Source: Armatimonadota bacterium (lineage in GTDB: Bacteria; Sysuimicrobiota; Sysuimicrobiia; Sysuimicrobiales; Sysuimicrobiaceae). Taken from it: a stretch of 34,839 bases of DNA. Location of the stretch: positions 1 to 34,839 of the forward strand of contig JAVKGX010000015.1 in assembly GCA_031432545.1 (NCBI GenBank), read 5' to 3'. Shown piece by piece: positions 31,380 through 34,839 of the stretch. The notes under the pieces are model-generated. The model was not told the DNA's origin, made no database searches, and was given only the letters and a program-made list of their open reading frames with translations. The translations under genes were made by a program, and so were the position numbers. Position 1 is the first letter of the stretch. Each line of letters begins with the position of its first letter.

Positions 31380-33959
31380 GTGGGCGCGCCGCAGCTTCCG
31401 GTGCAGACATCCCCGCTCGTCGGACGCGGACGGGAACTGGCTGAAGCGTGTCGGCACCTGTTGTCAGGTCAGATTCGCCTGCTTACCCTCACCGGGCCCC
31501 CGGGAGTGGGCAAGACGCGCCTCGCGGTGGAGGTCACGCGGGCTGTCCGAGGCCGCTTCGACCGGACGGCTTTCGTCGACCTGGTGCCCCTGCGCGATCC
31601 TTCCCTGCTACTCGGTCAGGTGGCGCACGCGCTGCAGGTCCGCACGGCTCGGCCTGCGGCGCTCCTGGAGAGGCTCGCGGGAGCCCTGCGGGGCCGCACA
31701 GTCCTCCTGTTGCTGGACAACTTCGAGCACCTGCTCCAGGCCGCAGAAGCCGTGGGCCGGTTACTGGAGACCCTCCCCGACCTCAAGGTGTTGGCCACCA
31801 GCCGTGAACCGCTCGGGTTGCGCTGGGAGCACCAGATGGCGCTCGAGCCCCTGGAACTTCCGGACCTGCGGAACCTCCCTTTCCCGGCGCACCTGGCCGC
31901 GGTACCCTCCGTCGCCCTCCTGCTGGCCCGTGCCACCGCGGTCCTCCCCACGTTCCGCATCAACCCCGCCAACGCGCACGCGGTGGCAGAGATCTGCGTC
32001 CGCCTCGACGGGCTTCCGCTGGCGCTGGAACTGGCAGCCCCGGTGCTCAAGGTCCTTTCGGCCCAGGCGGTCCTGGAACGCCTGGACCACCGCCTCTCCC
32101 TCCTCACACGGTCCGCCCGGGACCTGCCAGAGCGGCACCGCACCCTGCGGGCCGCGGTGGGGTGGAGCTACGCCCTGCTGCCCCCTCGGGAACAGAGCGC
32201 CTTCCGCGCCCTCAGTGCATTCCCCGGTGGGTGGAACGTGGACGCCGCGACAGCGGTCTGCGAGTTGGAGCGAGGCGAGGCGTTAGACGTGATCCGTGGC
32301 CTCGTGGACAAGAGCCTCGTCCGCAGCCAGTCGGTCGGGGTGGAGTCGCGTTTCCGAATGTTGGACACCATCCGGGAGTTCGGGCTGGAACGGTTGGAGG
32401 CGGCCGGTGAGCGCGAGGGAGTGGAAGCTCGTCTCGCACACCACCTGCTGGCCGTGGCGGAACGGGCCGGCCGGGCCCTTCGAGGCCCAGAGCAGGGGCA
32501 GTGGCTCGCGGTACTGGAGGAGGAACACGACAACCTGCGCCACGTGCTGGAGTGGTCGGCGCAGGTGGGGGACCACGACACCTTGCGGCGGCTGGCGGCT
32601 TCCCTGTGGCCCTTCTGGAACGTGCGGGGCCACTGGGCGGAGGGGTACAGCTGGACGCGCGCGGCCGCGGCCACCGCGGACCAGGCCGCACAGAGCGAAC
32701 GTGCCCGCCTCCTCTGCGGGGGTGCTGTGCTGGCCTGGCGGTGCCGAGACTACGGGGCCGCCCGCCAGCAGGCGGTGGAAGCCGCGCGCCTGGGGCTCCG
32801 GCTGGGAGACCGAAGCCTCGCGGCACACGCTCTCCGGACCCTCGGTTTGGTGGCGCGGGACCGCGGCGAGTGGGAACGCGCCTCCCGGCTGGCGGGGCGG
32901 AGTATCGTCCTGTGTCGGGAGAGCGGGGACCTTCACGGCCTGTCGTCCGCGCTGCGGCTGATGGGGCTGATCGCCATCGAACGGTGCGGCTTCCCGGAGG
33001 CGCGCGAGCCCTTCGAGGAGAGCCTTGCCTTGAGCCAGGCGCTGCAGGACGCGCGCGGCGTGGCCTGGTCCCTGTACGGCCTCAGCGTGGTAGCCCTGGC
33101 AGGTTCACAGCCGGCCGCCGCCCGATCCTATGCTGAGCGGTGCCGCCAGGTTTTCGCAGACCTCAGCGACCAAGACGGCGTGTCTACCGCCCTGAACCAC
33201 CTGGCTCGGATCGCCTGGGCGCTGGGGGACCTGCCACAGGCACGGGCACTCTACGAGGAAGCCCTCGCGATTCGCAGGGATCTGGCGGACCCGGGGCGCG
33301 TGGCCTCCACCCTGGTGGAGCTCGCGGGGCTGGCGCAGGCCGAACAGCAAAAGCGGGAGGCGGCCCGGCGGTACTTGGAAGCCCTCCGCCTGTACCAGGA
33401 GGAGTTCGACCCCATGGGCGTGGTCTACGCAGCGGAGGGGCTGGCCATCCTGGCCGCGCGCCGGGGGTACGCCACGGTTGCAGCCCACCTGTTGGGCTAC
33501 GCGGACGCTCAGCGGCGCGCAGTCCACGTCTCCCTCGACCGCCCGAGGATCCCGGGCATGCCCGCCCGGTCCGACCTGCTCGAGACGCTGGGCACGGTCA
33601 GGTCCGCACTCGCTGCCGACTTCGAACCCGCCTACGCCGAAGGAGCGCGCACATCCCTGGCGTGGCTGGTGGCGGAGGCAGCCGCTCTGACCGCCGACAC
33701 GGAAGGGAGCTCCCCACGCGGTGGGCTCAGCCGGCGCGAGCAGCAGGTAGCCCAGCTGGTGTCCCAGGGTCTGACGAACCGGGAGATCGCCGCGCGACTA
33801 GTTGTATCCGAGCGCACGGTCGACAGTCACGTGCTGCACATCCTCAACAAGCTTGGCTTCCGATCCCGGGCCCAGATTGCCGCATGGGCCGTGGAGCAGG
33901 GAATCGCCTCCTCCGCGGGCACCGCGTACGGTGGGGAGGGGGCGGTCGGGAAGTCCTAG
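31380..33959 (+). CDS. Large STAND-ATPase LuxR-family transcriptional activator
   Basis: An 859-residue regulator. Order: NTPase domain with P-loop GPPGVGKTR (about 40-48) and LLLLDNFEHLLQ (Walker B); sensor segment LATSREPL; winged-helix segment around RTLRAAVGWSYALL; a long helical TPR-like region (about 400-700) with repeated EARxxYEEALAL-type units; and a C-terminal LuxR HTH, LSRREQQVAQLVSQGLTNREIAARLVVSERTVDSH. GTG at 31380 follows GGGAGGCG. Such proteins usually form ligand- and nucleotide-controlled oligomers and activate nearby promoters. Two similar candidate sites lie in front of the next two genes. Confidence 0.9.
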   Translation: MGAPQLPVQTSPLVGRGRELAEACRHLLSGQIRLLTLTGPPGVGKTRLAVEVTRAVRGRFDRTAFVDLVPLRDPSLLLGQVAHALQVRTARPAALLERLAGALRGRTVLLLLDNFEHLLQAAEAVGRLLETLPDLKVLATSREPLGLRWEHQMALEPLELPDLRNLPFPAHLAAVPSVALLLARATAVLPTFRINPANAHAVAEICVRLDGLPLALELAAPVLKVLSAQAVLERLDHRLSLLTRSARDLPERHRTLRAAVGWSYALLPPREQSAFRALSAFPGGWNVDAATAVCELERGEALDVIRGLVDKSLVRSQSVGVESRFRMLDTIREFGLERLEAAGEREGVEARLAHHLLAVAERAGRALRGPEQGQWLAVLEEEHDNLRHVLEWSAQVGDHDTLRRLAASLWPFWNVRGHWAEGYSWTRAAAATADQAAQSERARLLCGGAVLAWRCRDYGAARQQAVEAARLGLRLGDRSLAAHALRTLGLVARDRGEWERASRLAGRSIVLCRESGDLHGLSSALRLMGLIAIERCGFPEAREPFEESLALSQALQDARGVAWSLYGLSVVALAGSQPAAARSYAERCRQVFADLSDQDGVSTALNHLARIAWALGDLPQARALYEEALAIRRDLADPGRVASTLVELAGLAQAEQQKREAARRYLEALRLYQEEFDPMGVVYAAEGLAILAARRGYATVAAHLLGYADAQRRAVHVSLDRPRIPGMPARSDLLETLGTVRSALAADFEPAYAEGARTSLAWLVAEAAALTADTEGSSPRGGLSRREQQVAQLVSQGLTNREIAARLVVSERTVDSHVLHILNKLGFRSRAQIAAWAVEQGIASSAGTAYGGEGAVGKS

Positions 33960-33990
33960 CTCTGAAGCTCCCGGAAGATCCCGAGCGCAG

Positions 33991-34035
33991 TCCGCCTTTC
34001 CACGGATGTTCTGCCGCTGTCCTCTCCCCTATGCT
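33991..34035 (+). promoter_or_regulatory. Operator-like site 1 with -10 element
   Basis: TCCGCCTTTCCACGGATG (33991-34008), containing the dyad TCCG-N8-CGGA, stands upstream of a TATGCT -10 candidate (34030-34035). The dyad centre would lie about 43 bp before the transcript start, the position of class II activator sites used by LuxR-type proteins. A near-identical site occurs at 34344. Confidence 0.55.
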
Positions 34036-34068
34036 TCGAGTGTCCTTGCACCTCCCTGGAGGTCATCC

Positions 34069-34332
34069 ATGCCGCTGTACATCGCGGACTGCGACGTTCC
34101 GGGCATTCCCCCGGAGCAGGTGCGGGATCTGGCGGTGCGCGCCCGCGCCGCGTGCGAGGAAGCGGCCCAGGGCACCGGGGTGCACTACCTCCTGACCCTC
34201 TGGATCCCCGCGGACTGGCGGGTCATGGTCCTCTTTCAGGCGCAGAGTGCCGACGCGGTCCGGGCCGTCTGCCAGGTGGCGCGCACCCCGCTCCTGCGGG
34301 TGGTGGAGGTTGTGGAGGTCTGTGGGACCTAG
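34069..34332 (+). CDS. Small DUF4242-like (ferredoxin-like fold) protein
   Basis: An 87-residue protein with ATG at 34069 behind CTGGAGGTC. Its pattern MPLYIADCDVPGIPPEQVRDLAVRARAA... VHYLLTLWIPADWRVMVLFQAQSADAVRAV resembles the DUF4242/SCO4226-like group of small alpha-beta proteins, some of which bind nickel. The usual CxYEA stretch is MVLFQAQ here, so metal binding is doubtful. It lies directly behind the activator gene and its own operator-like site. Confidence 0.6.
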   Translation: MPLYIADCDVPGIPPEQVRDLAVRARAACEEAAQGTGVHYLLTLWIPADWRVMVLFQAQSADAVRAVCQVARTPLLRVVEVVEVCGT

Positions 34333-34343
34333 AGAGGGCGATA

Positions 34344-34387
34344 TCCGCCTTTTCACGGATGGCGGGATCCATCGCGTGGGCTACCCT
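34344..34387 (+). promoter_or_regulatory. Operator-like site 2 with -10 element
   Basis: TCCGCCTTTTCACGGATG (34344-34361) differs from site 1 at one base. A TACCCT -10 candidate follows at 34382-34387, within one base of the same spacing as in site 1. It precedes the cupredoxin gene. Confidence 0.55.
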
Positions 34388-34418
34388 GCACCCACAAGGC
34401 TCAGAGGAGGTGGTCAGC

Positions 34419-34839
34419 ATGGTCCGGTGGCATCGCGGTCTCGCCGTCGCGGCCGTGGTGGCCCTGGTGTTGGTGGCTCCGCCACCCGCCAAGGCCCAGG
34501 CTCGCACGTGGACGGTGGTGGCCGGAGGACTCACGCGGGACGGGAGCGTGTGGTCCAACGCGTTCCACCCGCGGGAGGTGGACGTCACGGTGGGGGACGT
34601 GGTGGAGTGGCAGTTCGCGGGCTTCCACAACGTGGCCTTCGCGGGCGGGGGCAAGCTCCCGCCGCTTGTGGTGATGGAGGACAAATCCGCATACCTCAAC
34701 CCGCAGGTGGCCTTCCCTGTGGGTTCAGCGGAGTACGACGGGCAGGGCTACCGGAACTCCGGTGTCCCCCCGGAGGACCTGCGACTCTGGGCCTCCCGGC
34801 AACACCGCTACCGCCTGCGTTTTGTCAAACCCGGCACCT
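34419..34839 (+). CDS. Exported cupredoxin-like protein (3' end cut by window)
   Basis: ATG at 34419 has a GAGGAGG site. A signal peptide (MVRWHRGLAVAAVVALVLVAPPPAKA) precedes WTVVAGG and FHPREVDVTVGDVVEWQFAGFHNVAF, the plastocyanin/azurin-type strand pattern with the first His copper ligand in FHNVAF. The region with the remaining Cys/His/Met ligands lies near or beyond the right edge, so copper binding cannot be confirmed. The 140 codons seen already exceed a simple plastocyanin and include an insertion (SAEYDGQGYRNSG). Confidence 0.82.
   Translation, partial: MVRWHRGLAVAAVVALVLVAPPPAKAQARTWTVVAGGLTRDGSVWSNAFHPREVDVTVGDVVEWQFAGFHNVAFAGGGKLPPLVVMEDKSAYLNPQVAFPVGSAEYDGQGYRNSGVPPEDLRLWASRQHRYRLRFVKPGT

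Overview
The window is GC-rich DNA with strong GGAGG-type ribosome binding sites, dense gene packing with many stop/start overlaps, TGA, TAG and TAA all used as stops, and tRNA genes that encode their own CCA. This fits a high-GC bacterium, perhaps a Terrabacteria-type lineage (Chloroflexota, Actinomycetota, Armatimonadota or a relative). No gene here fixes the phylum.

Layout. (1) 1-2189: a metallo-beta-lactamase-fold hydrolase of the YycJ/WalJ type coupled to a GT4 glycosyltransferase, a small repeat cluster, and tRNA-Gly(CCC). (2) 2339-12890: a catabolic locus. On the minus strand lies a CUT1-type ABC importer (Tat/lipoprotein solute-binding protein, two permeases, two different ATPases). 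Divergent from it on the plus strand are an IclR regulator, an FAH-family hydrolase, a PfkB/KDG-type kinase, an SDR dehydrogenase and an M24-fold protein. An HpcH/HpaI aldolase follows at 13664-14458 (minus). Together they suggest uptake and breakdown of a sugar acid or 2-keto-3-deoxy acid, under IclR control from a dyad at 8094-8106. (3) 13329-20927: mostly chromosomal genes: a secreted Staphylococcus-nuclease-like protein, an MFS transporter, a MerA-type reductase, a Spy/CpxP-like periplasmic protein, a proline-catabolic P5C dehydrogenase and a small protein. (4) 20942-29214: an 8.2-kb genomic island in tRNA-Ala(TGC), bounded by a perfect 49-bp duplication of the tRNA 3' part. It carries a methyltransferase/nuclease pair, a decayed IS110/IS1111-type insertion sequence, a primase-polymerase, an apparently intact tyrosine recombinase, an excisionase-like HTH protein, a zinc-ribbon protein, and a second, decayed tyrosine recombinase. 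(5) 29396-34839: DoxX, an AlkZ-like gene remnant, a VOC protein, a tiny membrane protein, a large STAND/LuxR activator, and two small downstream genes (DUF4242-like, cupredoxin) that share an operator-like sequence.

Two observations stand out. First, the island's left recombinase has no start codon where it lies. A start codon with an ideal ribosome binding site sits at the other end of the island, in the same frame across the 49-bp att repeat. Excision and circularisation would therefore rebuild one 355-codon integrase frame running through attP, so integration disconnects the gene from its own start. In this copy the frame is further broken by two nonsense codons. Second, the importer's two ATPases are degenerate in complementary positions: one has Walker B Glu to Gln and Q-loop Gln to Glu, the other has lost the signature and D-loop. 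The NBD dimer would then have one canonical and one dead composite ATP site, unlike the symmetric MalK-type dimer.
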